From Trichostrongylus colubriformis (lineage: Eukaryota; Nematoda; Chromadorea; Rhabditida; Trichostrongylidae): 64,000 nucleotides of DNA. Every line of letters begins with the position of its first letter. The first letter of the stretch is position 1. The notes under the pieces are model-generated. The model ran no database searches. It was given only the letters and a program-made list of their open reading frames with translations, and was not told the origin of the DNA. Position numbers and translations under genes: made by a program. Positions 45,301 through 58,700 of the stretch are shown piece by piece. The stretch covers positions 1,117,992-1,181,991 of the forward strand of contig OZ022261.1 in assembly GCA_963978905.1 (NCBI GenBank), given 5' to 3'.

Positions 45301-47558
45301 GTTCTGTATTAAAGTATGGCATGTGTTCACCACAAAAAATTGATAATATTTCTTGAAAGAGTTGTCTTGACATTGAAATATTTTGCAGTTCTCAAATGCC
45401 TGAGGGCTTTTACTGGTAATGTCCACCAGGGGCGGAGTTTTCAGGTGGGTGTGCCTCTCCATAAAGTGTACTCACCTTTATCGATGTCACTAGTACAGAT
45501 TCCTCTCGATTTCCACAGGGATACCTTTTAAATCGCTTGATAATTATCATCAAGCGATCACCTGTTATTGATCTCTGCCCCACCGCAGGGCACAGTTCAA
45601 CCCTTTAAGGGCCCCCAATTTTTTTATTGATACTGTAATTTCAAAGACAAATCAAACGATTTTGTATTAAAGTATAGCATGTGTTCTCCACAAAAAATTA
45701 ATAATATTCCTTAAAAGAGTTGTCTTGACATTGAAATTTTTAGCAGTTCTCAAATGCCTGAGGGCTTTTACTGGTAATGTCCACCAGGGGCGGAGTTTTC
45801 TGGTGGGCGTGCCTCTCCATGAAGTGCACTCCCCTTTATCGATGTCACTAGTACAGATTCCTCTCGATTTCCACAGGGATACCTTTTAAATCGTTTGATA
45901 ATTATCATCAAGCGATCACCTGTTATTGATCTCTGCCCCACCGCAGGGCACAGTTCAACCCTTTAAGGGCCCCCAATTTTTTTATTGATACTGTAATTTC
46001 AAAGACAAATCAAACGATTTTGTATTAAAGTATAGCATGTGTTCTCCACAAAAAATTAATAATATTCCTTAAAAGAGTTGTCTTGACATTGAAATTTTTA
46101 GCAGTTCTCAAATGCCTGAGGGCTTTTACTGGTAATGTCCACCAGGGGCGGAGTTTTCTGGTGGGCGTGCCTCTCCATGAAGTGTACTCCCCTTTATCAA
46201 TGGCACGAGTACAGATTCCTTTCAATTTCCACAGGGATACCTTTTAAATCGCTTGATAATTATCATCAAGCGATCACCTGTTATTGATCTCTGCCCCACC
46301 GTAGGGCACCGGTGCAGCCTTTCCGAGACACCAGGGTGGCCTTTTCTTAAACAACCAATTTTTTTATTGATACTGTAATTTCAAAGACAAATCAAACAAT
46401 TTTGTATTAAAGTATAGCATGTGTTCACCACAAAAAATTGATAATATTTCTTGAAAGAGTTGTCTTGACATTGAAATATTTTGCAGTTCTCAAATGCCTG
46501 AGGGCTTTTACTGGTAATGTCCACCAGGGGCGGAGTTTTCAGGTGGGTGTGCCTCTCCATGAAGTGTACTCACCTTTATCGATGTCACTAGTACAGATTC
46601 CTCTCGATTTCCACAGGGATACCTTTTAAATCGCTTGATAATTATCATCAAGCGATCACCTGTTATTGATCTCTGCCCCACCGTAGGGCACCGGTGCAGC
46701 CTTTCCGAGACACCAGGGTGGCCTTTTCTTAAACAACCAATTTTTTTATTGATACTGTAATTTCAAAGACAAATCAAACAATTTTGTATTAAAGTATAGC
46801 ATGTGTTCACCACAAAAAATTGATAATATTCCTTAAAAGAGTTGTTTTGACATTGAAATTTTTAGCAGTTCTCAAATGCCTGAGGGATTTCACTGGTAAT
46901 GTCCACCAGGAGCGGAGTTTTCTGGTGGGCGTGCCTCTCCATGAAGTGTATTCACCTTTATCGATGTCACTAGCACAGATTCCTTTCAATTTCCACAGGG
47001 ATACCTTTTAAATCGCTTGATAATTATCATCAAGCGATCACCTGTTATTGATCTCTGCCCCACCGTAGGGCACTGGTGCAGCCTTTTCGAGACACCAAGG
47101 TGGCCTTTTCATGAACAGCTAATTTTTCTAGCAGCACCATAATTTCAGAGGCAAACCAGACAATTTTGTATTAAAGTATAGCATGTGTTCACCACAAAAA
47201 ATTGATAATATTCCTTAAAAGAGTTATCTTGACAATGAAATTTCAAGCAGTTCTCAAATGCCTGAGGGATTTTACTGGTAATGTCCACCAGGGGCGGAGT
47301 TTTCAGGTGGGTGTGCCTCTCCATGAAGTGTACTCACCTTTATCGATGTCACTAGTACAGATTCCTTTCAATTTCCACAGGGATACCTTTTAAATCGCTT
47401 GATAATTATCATCAAGCGATCACCTGTTATTGATCTCTGCCCCACCGCAGGGCACAGTTCAACCCTTTAAGGGCCCCCAATTTTTTTATTGATACTGTAA
47501 TTTCAAAGACAAATCAAACAATTTTGTATTAAAGTATAGCATGTGTTCACCACAAAAA
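42357..47558. repeat. Higher-order repeat, 2,601-bp unit, two copies
   Basis: Seven-monomer units start at 42357 and 44958 and end at 47559. The interval pattern 382-358-358-382-382-382-357 is identical in both, and both begin with a monomer carrying the one-base A deletion (CACAAAAATTG). Confidence 0.92.
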
Positions 47559-50500
47559 TTGATAATATTCCTTAAAAGAGTTGTCTTGACATTGAAATTT
47601 TTAGCAGTTCTCAAATGCCTGAGGGCTTTTACTGGTAATGTCCACCAGGGGCGGAGTTTTCTGGTGGGCGTGCCTCTCCATGAAGTGTACTCCCCTTTAT
47701 CAATGGCACGAGTACAGATTCCTCTCGATTTCCACAGGGACACCTTTTAAATCGCCTGATAATTATCATCAAGCGACCACCTGTTATTGATCTCTGCCCC
47801 ACCGTAGGGCACCGGTGCAGCCTTTCCGAGACACCAGGGTGGCCTTTTCTTGAACAACCAATTTTTTTATTGATACTGTAATTTCAAAGACAAATCAAAC
47901 AGTTCTGTATTAAAGTATGGCATGTGTTCACCACAAAAAATTGATAATATTTCTTGAAAGAGTTGTCTTGACATTGAAATATTTTGCAGTTCTCAAATGC
48001 CTGAGGGCTTTTACTGGTAATGTCCACCAGGGGCGGAGTTTTCAGGTGGGTGTGCCTCTCCATAAAGTGTACTCACCTTTATCGATGTCACTAGTACAGA
48101 TTCCTCTCGATTTCCACAGGGATACCTTTTAAATCGCTTGATAATTATCATCAAGCGATCACCTGTTATTGATCTCTGCCCCACCGCAGGGCACAGTTCA
48201 ACCCTTTAAGGGCCCCCAATTTTTTTATTGATACTGTAATTTCAAAGACAAATCAAACGATTTTGTATTAAAGTATAGCATGTGTTCTCCACAAAAAATT
48301 AATAATATTCCTTAAAAGAGTTGTCTTGACATTGAAATTTTTAGCAGTTCTCAAATGCCTGAGGGCTTTTACTGGTAATGTCCACCAGGGGCGGAGTTTT
48401 CTGGTGGGCGTGCCTCTCCATGAAGTGCACTCCCCTTTATCGATGTCACTAGTACAGATTCCTCTCGATTTCCACAGGGATACCTTTTAAATCGTTTGAT
48501 AATTATCATCAAGCGATCACCTGTTATTGATCTCTGCCCCACCGCAGGGCACAGTTCAACCCTTTAAGGGCCCCCAATTTTTTTATTGATACTGTAATTT
48601 CAAAGACAAATCAAACGATTTTGTATTAAAGTATAGCATGTGTTCTCCACAAAAAATTAATAATATTCCTTAAAAGAGTTGTCTTGACATTGAAATTTTT
48701 AGCAGTTCTCAAATGCCTGAGGGCTTTTACTGGTAATGTCCACCAGGGGCGGAGTTTTCTGGTGGGCGTGCCTCTCCATGAAGTGTACTCCCCTTTATCA
48801 ATGGCACGAGTACAGATTCCTCTCGATTTCCACAGGGACACCTTTTAAATCGCCTGATAATTATCATCAAGCGATCACCTGTTATTGATCTCTGCCCCAC
48901 CGTAGGGCACCGGTGCAGCCTTTCCGAGACACCAGGGTGGCCTTTTCTTGAGCAACCAATTTTTTTATTGATACTGTAATTTCAAAGACAAATCAAACAA
49001 TTTTGTATTAAAGTATAGCATGTGTTCACCACAAAAAATTGATAATATTCCTTAAAAGAGTTGTCTTGACATTGAAATTTTTAGCAGTTCTCAAATGCCT
49101 GAGGGCTTTTACTGGTAATGTCCACCAGGGGCGGAGTTTTCTGGTGGGCGTGCCTCTCCATGAAGTGTACTCCCCTTTATCAATGGCACGAGTACAGATT
49201 CCTCTCGATTTCCACAGGGACACCTTTTAAATCGCCTGATAATTATCATCAAGCGGTCACCTGTTATTGATCTCTGCCCCACCGTAGGGCACCGGTGCAG
49301 CCTTTCCGAGACACCAGGGTGGCCTTTTCTTGAACAACCAATTTTTTTATTGATACTGTAATTTCAAAGACAAATCAAACAGTTCTGTATTAAAGTATGG
49401 CATGTGTTCACCACAAAAAATTGATAATATTTCTTGAAAGAGTTGTCTTGACATTGAAATATTTTGCAGTTCTCAAATGCCTGAGGGCTTTTACTGGTAA
49501 TGTCCACCAGGGGCGGAGTTTTCAGGTGGGTGTGCCTCTCCATAAAGTGTACTCACCTTTATCGATGTCACTAGTACAGATTCCTCTCGATTTCCACAGG
49601 GATACCTTTTAAATCGCTTGATAATTATCATCAAGCGATCACCTGTTATTGATCTCTGCCCCACCGCAGGGCACAGTTCAACCCTTTAAGGGCCCCCAAT
49701 TTTTTTATTGATACTGTAATTTCAAAGACAAATCAAACGATTTTGTATTAAAGTATAGCATGTGTTCTCCACAAAAAATTAATAATATTCCTTAAAAGAG
49801 TTGTCTTGACATTGAAATTTTTAGCAGTTCTCAAATGCCTGAGGGCTTTTACTGGTAATGTCCACCAGGGGCGGAGTTTTCTGGTGGGCGTGCCTCTCCA
49901 TGAAGTGCACTCCCCTTTATCGATGTCACTAGTACAGATTCCTCTCGATTTCCACAGGGATACCTTTTAAATCGTTTGATAATTATCATCAAGCGATCAC
50001 CTGTTATTGATCTCTGCCCCACCGCAGGGCACAGTTCAACCCTTTAAGGGCCCCCAATTTTTTTATTGATACTGTAATTTCAAAGACAAATCAAACGATT
50101 TTGTATTAAAGTATAGCATGTGTTCTCCACAAAAAATTAATAATATTCCTTAAAAGAGTTGTCTTGACATTGAAATTTTTAGCAGTTCTCAAATGCCTGA
50201 GGGCTTTTACTGGTAATGTCCACCAGGGGCGGAGTTTTCTGGTGGGCGTGCCTCTCCATGAAGTGTACTCCCCTTTATCAATGGCACGAGTACAGATTCC
50301 TTTCAATTTCCACAGGGATACCTTTTAAATCGCTTGATAATTATCATCAAGCGATCACCTGTTATTGATCTCTGCCCCACCGTAGGGCACCGGTGCAGCC
50401 TTTCCGAGACACCAGGGTGGCCTTTTCTTGAGCAACCAATTTTTTTATTGATACTGTAATTTCAAAGACAAATCAAACAATTTTGTATTAAAGTATAGCA

Positions 50501-52714
50501 TGTGTTCACCACAAAAAATTGATAATATTCCTTAAAAGAGTTGTCTTGACATTGAAATTTTTAGCAGTCCTCAAATGCCTGAGGGCTTTTACTGGTAATG
50601 TCCACCAGGGGCGGAGTTTTCTGGTGGACGTGCCTCTCCATGAAGTGCACTCCCCTTTATCGATGTCACTAGTACAGATTCCTCTCGATTTCCACAGGGA
50701 TACCTTTTAAATCGTTTGATAATTATCATCAAGCGATCACCTGTTATTGATCTCTGCCCCACCGCAGGGCACAGTTCAACCCTTTAAGGGCCCCCAATTT
50801 TTTTATTGATACTGTAATTTCAAAGACAAATCAAACGATTTTGTATTAAAGTATAGAATGTGTTCTCCACAAAAAATTAATAATATTCCTTAAAAGAGTT
50901 GTCTTGACATTGAAATTTTTAGCAGTTCTCAAATGCCTGAGGGCTTTTACTGGTAATGTCCACCAGGGGCGGAGTTTTCTGGTGGGCGTGCCTCTCCATG
51001 AAGTGCACTCCCCTTTATCGATGTCACTAGTACAGATTCCTCTCGATTTCCACAGGGATACCTTTTAAATCGTTTGATAATTATCATCAAGCGATCACCT
51101 GTTATTGATCTCTGCCCCACCGCAGGGCACAGTTCAACCCTTTAAGGGCCCCCAATTTTTTTATTGATACTGTAATTTCAAAGACAAATCAAACGATTTT
51201 GTATTAAAGTATAGCATGTGTTCTCCACAAAAAATTAATAATATTCCTTAAAAGAGTTGTCTTGACATTGAAATTTTTAGCAGTTCTCAAATGCCTGAGG
51301 GCTTTTACTGGTAATGTCCACCAGGGGCGGAGTTTTCTGGTGGGCGTGCCTCTCCATGAAGTGTACTCCCCTTTATCAATGGCACGAGTACAGATTCCTC
51401 TCGATTTCCACAGGGACTCCTTTTAAATCGCCTGATAATTATCATCAAGCGGTCACCTGTTATTGATCTCTGCCCCACCGTAGGGCACCGGTGCAGCCTT
51501 TCCGAGACACCAGGGTGGCCTTTTCTTGAACAACCAATTTTTTTATTGATACTGTAATTTCAAAGACAAATCAAACAATTTTGTATTAAAGTATAGCATG
51601 TGTTCACCACAAAAAATTGATAATATTCCTTAAAAGAGTTGTCTTGACATTGAAATTTTTAGCAGTCCTCAAATGCCTGAGGGCTTTTACTGGTAATGTC
51701 CACCAGGGGCGGAGTTTTCAGGTGGGTGTGCCTCTCCATAAAGTGTACTCACCTTTATCGATGTCACTAGTACAGATTCCTCTCGATTTCCACAGGGATA
51801 CCTTTTAAATCGCTTGATAATTATCATCAAGCGATCACCTGTTATTGATCTCTGCCCCACCGCAGGGCACAGTTCAACCCTTTAAGGGCCCCCAATTTTT
51901 TTATTGATACTGTAATTTCAAAGACAAATCAAACGATTTTGTATTAAAGTATAGCATGTGTTCTCCACAAAAAATTAATAATATTCCTTAAAAGAGTTGT
52001 CTTGACATTGAAATTTTTAGCAGTTCTCAAATGCCTGAGGGCTTTTACTGGTAATGTCCACCAGGGGCGGAGTTTTCTGGTGGGCGTGCCTCTCCATGAA
52101 GTGCACTCCCCTTTATCGATGTCACTAGTACAGATTCCTCTCGATTTCCACAGGGATACCTTTTAAATCGTTTGATAATTATCATCAAGCGATCACCTGT
52201 TATTGATCTCTGCCCCACCGCAGGGCACAGTTCAACCCTTTAAGGGCCCCCAATTTTTTTATTGATACTGTAATTTCAAAGACAAATCAAACGATTTTGT
52301 ATTAAAGTATAGCATGTGTTCTCCACAAAAAATTAATAATATTCCTTAAAAGAGTTGTCTTGACATTGAAATTTTTAGCAGTTCTCAAATGCCTGAGGGA
52401 TTTTACTGGTAATGTCCACCAGGGGCGGAGTTTTCAGGTGGGTGTGCCTCTCCATGAAGTGTACTCACCTTTATCGATGTCACTAGTACAGATTCCTTTC
52501 AATTTCCACAGGGATACCTTTTAAATCGCTTGATAATTATCATCAAGCGATCACCTGTTATTGATCTCTGCCCCACCGTAGGGCACCGGTGCAGCCTTTC
52601 CGAGACACCAGGGTGGCCTTTTCTTAAACAACCAATTTTTTTATTGATACTGTAATTTCAAAGACAAATCAAACAATTTTGTATTAAAGTATAGCATGTG
52701 TTCACCACAAAAAA

Positions 52715-55700
52715 TTGATAATATTTCTTGAAAGAGTTGTCTTGACATTGAAATATTTTGCAGTTCTCAAATGCCTGAGGGCTTTTACTGGTAATGTCCA
52801 CCAGGGGCGGAGTTTTCAGGTGGGTGTGCCTCTCCATGAAGTGTACTCACCTTTATCGATGTCACTAGTACAGATTCCTCTCGATTTCCACAGGGATACC
52901 TTTTAAATCGCTTGATAATTATCATCAAGCGATCACCTGTTATTGATCTCTGCCCCACCGTAGGGCACCGGTGCAGCCTTTCCGAGACACCAGGGTGGCC
53001 TTTTCTTAAACAACCAATTTTTTTATTGATACTGTAATTTCAAAGACAAATCAAACAATTTTGTATTAAAGTATAGCATGTGTTCACCACAAAAAATTGA
53101 TAATATTCCTTAAAAGAGTTGTTTTGACATTGAAATTTTTAGCAGTTCTCAAATGCCTGAGGGATTTCACTGGTAATGTCCACCAGGAGCGGAGTTTTCT
53201 GGTGGGCGTGCCTCTCCATGAAGTGTATTCACCTTTATCGATGTCACTAGCACAGATTCCTTTCAATTTCCACAGGGATACCTTTTAAATCGCTTGATAA
53301 TTATCATCAAGCGATCACCTGTTATTGATCTCTGCCCCACCGTAGGGCACTGGTGCAGCCTTTTCGAGACACCAAGGTGGCCTTTTCATGAACAGCTAAT
53401 TTTTCTAGCAGCACCATAATTTCAGAGGCAAACCAGACAATTTTGTATTAAAGTATAGCATGTGTTCACCACAAAAAATTGATAATATTCCTTAAAAGAG
53501 TTATCTTGACAATGAAATTTCAAGCAGTTCTCAAATGCCTGAGGGATTTTACTGGTAATGTCCACCAGGGGCGGAGTTTTCAGGTGGGTGTGCCTCTCCA
53601 TGAAGTGTACTCACCTTTATCGATGTCACTAGTACAGATTCCTTTCAATTTCCACAGGGATACCTTTTAAATCGCTTGATAATTATCATCAAGCGATCAC
53701 CTGTTATTGATCTCTGCCCCACCGTAGGCCACCGGTGCAGCCTTTCCGAGACACCAGGGTGGCCTTCTCTTGAACAACCAATTTTTTTATTGATACTGTA
53801 ATTTCAAAGACAAATCAAACAGTTTTGTATTAAAGTATAGCATGTGTTCACCACAAAAAATTGATAATATTCCTTAAAAGAGTTGTCTTGACATTGAAAT
53901 TTTTAGCAGTCCTCAAATGCCTGAGGGCTTTTACTGGTAATGTCCACCAGGGGCGGAGTTTTCTGGTGGACGTGCCTCTCCATGAAGTGCACTCCCCTTT
54001 ATCGATGTCACTAGTACAGATTCCTCTCGATTTCCACAGGGATACCTTTTAAATCGCTTGATAATTATCATCAAGCGATCACCTGTTATTGATCTCTGCC
54101 CCACCGTAGGGCACCGGTGCAGCCTTTCCGAGACACCAGGGTGGCCTTTTCTTAAACAACCAATTTTTTTATTGATACTGTAATTTCAAAGACAAATCAA
54201 ACAATTTTGTATTAAAGTATAGCATGTGTTCACCACAAAAAATTGATAATATTCCTTAAAAGAGTTGTCTTGACATTGAAATTTTTAGCAGTTCTCAAAT
54301 GCCTGAGGGCTTTTACTGGTAATGTCCACCAGGGGCGGAGTTTTCTGGTGGGCGTGCCTCTCCATGAAGTGTACTCCCCTTTATCAATGGCACGAGTACA
54401 GATTCCTCTCGATTTCCACAGGGACACCTTTTAAATCGCCTGATAATTATCATCAAGCGGTCACCTGTTATTGATCTCTGCCCCACCGTAGGGCACCGGT
54501 GCAGCCTTTCCGAGACACCAGGGTGGCCTTTTCTTGAACAACCAATTTTTTTTTTGATACTGTAATTTCAAAGACAAATCAAACAGTTCTGTATTAAAGT
54601 ATGGCATGTGTTCACCACAAAAAATTGATAATATTTCTTGAAAGAGTTGTCTTGACATTGAAATATTTTGCAGTTCTCAAATGCCTGAGGGCTTTTACTG
54701 GTAATGTCCACCAGGGGCGGAGTTTTCAGGTGGGTGTGCCTCTCCATAAAGTGTACTCACCTTTATCGATGTCACTAGTACAGATTCCTCTCGATTTCCA
54801 CAGGGATACCTTTTAAATCGCTTGATAATTATCATCAAGCGATCACCTGTTATTGATCTCTGCCCCACCGCAGGGCACAGTTCAACCCTTTAAGGGCCCC
54901 CAATTTTTTTATTGATACTGTAATTTCAAAGACAAATCAAACGATTTTGTATTAAAGTATAGCATGTGTTCTCCACAAAAAAGTAATAATATTCCTTAAA
55001 AGAGTTGTCTTGACATTGAAATTTTTAGCAGTTCTCAAATGCCTGAGGGCTTTTACTGGTAATGTCCACCAGGGGCGGAGTTTTCTGGTGGGCGTGCCTC
55101 TCCATGAAGTGTACTCCCCTTTATCAATGGCACGAGTACAGATTCCTTTCAATTTCCACAGGGATACCTTTTAAATCGCTTGATAATTATCATCAAGCGA
55201 TCACCTGTTATTGATCTCTGCCCCACCGTAGGGCACCGGTGCAGCCTTTCCGAGACACCAGGGTGGCCTTTTCTTGAGCAACCAATTTTTTTATTGATAC
55301 TGTAATTTCAAAGACAAATCAAACAATTTTGTATTAAAGTATAGCATGTGTTCACCACAAAAAATTGATAATATTCCTTAAAAGAGTTGTCTTGACATTG
55401 AAATTTTTAGCAGTCCTCAAATGCCTGAGGGCTTTTACTGGTAATGTCCACCAGGGGCGGAGTTTTCTGGTGGACGTGCCTCTCCATGAAGTGCACTCCC
55501 CTTTATCGATGTCACTAGTACAGATTCCTCTCGATTTCCACAGGGATACCTTTTAAATCGTTTGATAATTATCATCAAGCGATCACCTGTTATTGATCTC
55601 TGCCCCACCGCAGGGCACAGTTCAACCCTTTAAGGGCCCCCAATTTTTTTATTGATACTGTAATTTCAAAGACAAATCAAACGATTTTGTATTAAAGTAT

Positions 55701-58700
55701 AGCATGTGTTCTCCACAAAAAATTAATAATATTCCTTAAAAGAGTTGTCTTGACATTGAAATTTTTAGCAGTTCTCAAATGCCTGAGGGCTTTTACTGGT
55801 AATGTCCACCAGGAGCGGAGTTTTCTGGTGGGCGTGCCTCTCCATGAAGTGTATTCACCTTTATCGATGTCACTAGCACAGATTCCTTTCAATTTCCACA
55901 GGGATACCTTTTAAATCGCTTGATAATTATCATCAAGTGATCACCTGTTATTGATCTCTGCCCCACCGCAGGGCACCCGTGCAGCCTTTTCGAGACACCA
56001 AGGTGGCCTTTTCATGAACAGCTAATTTTTCTAGCAGCACCATAATTTCAGAGGCAAACCAGACAATTTTGTATTAAAGTATAGCATGTGTTCACCACAA
56101 AAAATTGATAATATTCCTTAAAAGAGTTATCTTGACAATGAAATTTCAAGCAGTTCTCAAATGCCTGAGGGATTTTACTGGTAATGTCCACCAGGGGCGG
56201 AGTTTTCAGGTGGGTGTGCCTCTCCATGAAGTGTACTCACCTTTATCGATGTCACTAGTACAGATTCCTTTCAATTTCCACAGGGATACCTTTTAAATCG
56301 CTTGATAATTATCATCAAGCGATCACCTGTTATTGATCTCTGCCCCACCGTAGGGCACCGGTGCAGCCTTTCCGAGACACCAGGGTGGCCTTTTCTTAAA
56401 CAACCAATTTTTTTATTGATACTGTAATTTCAAAGACAAATCAAACAATTTTGTATTAAAGTATAGCATGTGTTCACCACAAAAAATTGATAATATTTCT
56501 TGAAAGAGTTGTCTTGACATTGAAATATTTTGCAGTTCTCAAATGCCTGAGGGCTTTTACTGGTAATGTCCACCAGGGGCGGAGTTTTCAGGTGGGTGTG
56601 CCTCTCCATGAAGTGTACTCACCTTTATCGATGTCACTAGTACAGATTCCTCTCGATTTCCACAGGGATACCTTTTAAATCGCTTGATAATTATCATCAA
56701 GCGATCACCTGTTATTGATCTCTGCCCCACCGTAGGGCACCGGTGCAGCCTTTCCGAGACACCAGGGTGGCCTTTTCTTAAACAACCAATTTTTTTATTG
56801 ATACTGTAATTTCAAAGACAAATCAAACAATTTTGTATTAAAGTATAGCATGTGTTCACCACAAAAAATTGATAATATTCCTTAAAAGAGTTGTTTTGAC
56901 ATTGAAATTTTTAGCAGTTCTCAAATGCCTGAGGGATTTCACTGGTAATGTCCACCAGGAGCGGAGTTTTCTGGTGGGCGTGCCTCTCCATGAAGTGTAT
57001 TCACCTTTATCGATGTCACTAGCACAGATTCCTTTCAATTTCCACAGGGATACCTTTTAAATCGCTTGATAATTATCATCAAGCGATCACCTGTTATTGA
57101 TCTCTGCCCCACCGTAGGGCACTGGTGCAGCCTTTTCGAGACACCAAGGTGGCCTTTTCATGAACAGCTAATTTTTCTAGCAGCACCATAATTTCAGAGG
57201 CAAACCAGACAATTTTGTATTAAAGTATAGCATGTGTTCACCACAAAAAATTGATAATATTTCTTGAAAGAGTTGTCTTGACATTGAAATATTTTGCAGT
57301 TCTCAAATGCCTGAGGGCTTTTACTGGTAATGTCCACCAGGGGCGGAGTTTTCAGGTGGGTGTGCCTCTCCATGAAGTGTACTCACCTTTATCGATGTCA
57401 CTAGTACAGATTCCTCTCGATTTCCACAGGGATACCTTTTAAATCGCTTGATAATTATCATCAAGCGATCACCTGTTATTGATCTCTGCCCCACCGTAGG
57501 GCACCGGTGCAGCCTTTCCGAGACACCAGGGTGGCCTTTTCTTAAACAACCAATTTTTTTATTGATACTGTAATTTCAAAGACAAATCAAACAATTTTGT
57601 ATTAAAGTATAGCATGTGTTCACCACAAAAAATTGATAATATTCCTTAAAAGAGTTGTTTTGACATTGAAATTTTTAGCAGTTCTCAAATGCCTGAGGGA
57701 TTTCACTGGTAATGTCCACCAGGAGCGGAGTTTTCTGGTGGGCGTGCCTCTCCATGAAGTGTATTCACCTTTATCGATGTCACTAGCACAGATTCCTTTC
57801 AATTTCCACAGGGATACCTTTTAAATCGCTTGATAATTATCATCAAGCGATCACCTGTTATTGATCTCTGCCCCACCGTAGGGCACTGGTGCAGCCTTTT
57901 CGAGACACCAAGGTGGCCTTTTCATGAACAGCTAATTTTTCTAGCAGCACCATAATTTCAGAGGCAAACCAGACAATTTTGTATTAAAGTATAGCATGTG
58001 TTCACCACAAAAAATTGATAATATTCCTTAAAAGAGTTATCTTGACAATGAAATTTCAAGCAGTTCTCAAATGCCTGAGGGATTTTACTGGTAATGTCCA
58101 CCAGGGGCGGAGTTTTCAGGTGGGTGTGCCTCTCCATGAAGTGTACTCACCTTTATCGATGTCACTAGTACAGATTCCTTTCAATTTCCACAGGGATACC
58201 TTTTAAATCGCTTGATAATTATCATCAAGCGATCACCTGTTATTGATCTCTGCCCCACCGTAGGCCACCGGTGCAGCCTTTCCGAGACACCAGGGTGGCC
58301 TTCTCTTGAACAACCAATTTTTTTATTGATACTGTAATTTCAAAGACAAATCAAACAGTTTTGTATTAAAGTATAGCATGTGTTCACCACAAAAAATTGA
58401 TAATATTCCTTAAAAGAGTTGTCTTGACATTGAAATTTTTAGCAGTCCTCAAATGCCTGAGGGCTTTTACTGGTAATGTCCACCAGGGGCGGAGTTTTCT
58501 GGTGGACGTGCCTCTCCATGAAGTGCACTCCCCTTTATCGATGTCACTAGTACAGATTCCTCTCGATTTCCACAGGGATACCTTTTAAATCGCTTGATAA
58601 TTATCATCAAGCGATCACCTGTTATTGATCTCTGCCCCACCGTAGGGCACCGGTGCAGCCTTTCCGAGACACCAGGGTGGCCTTTTCTTAAACAACCAAT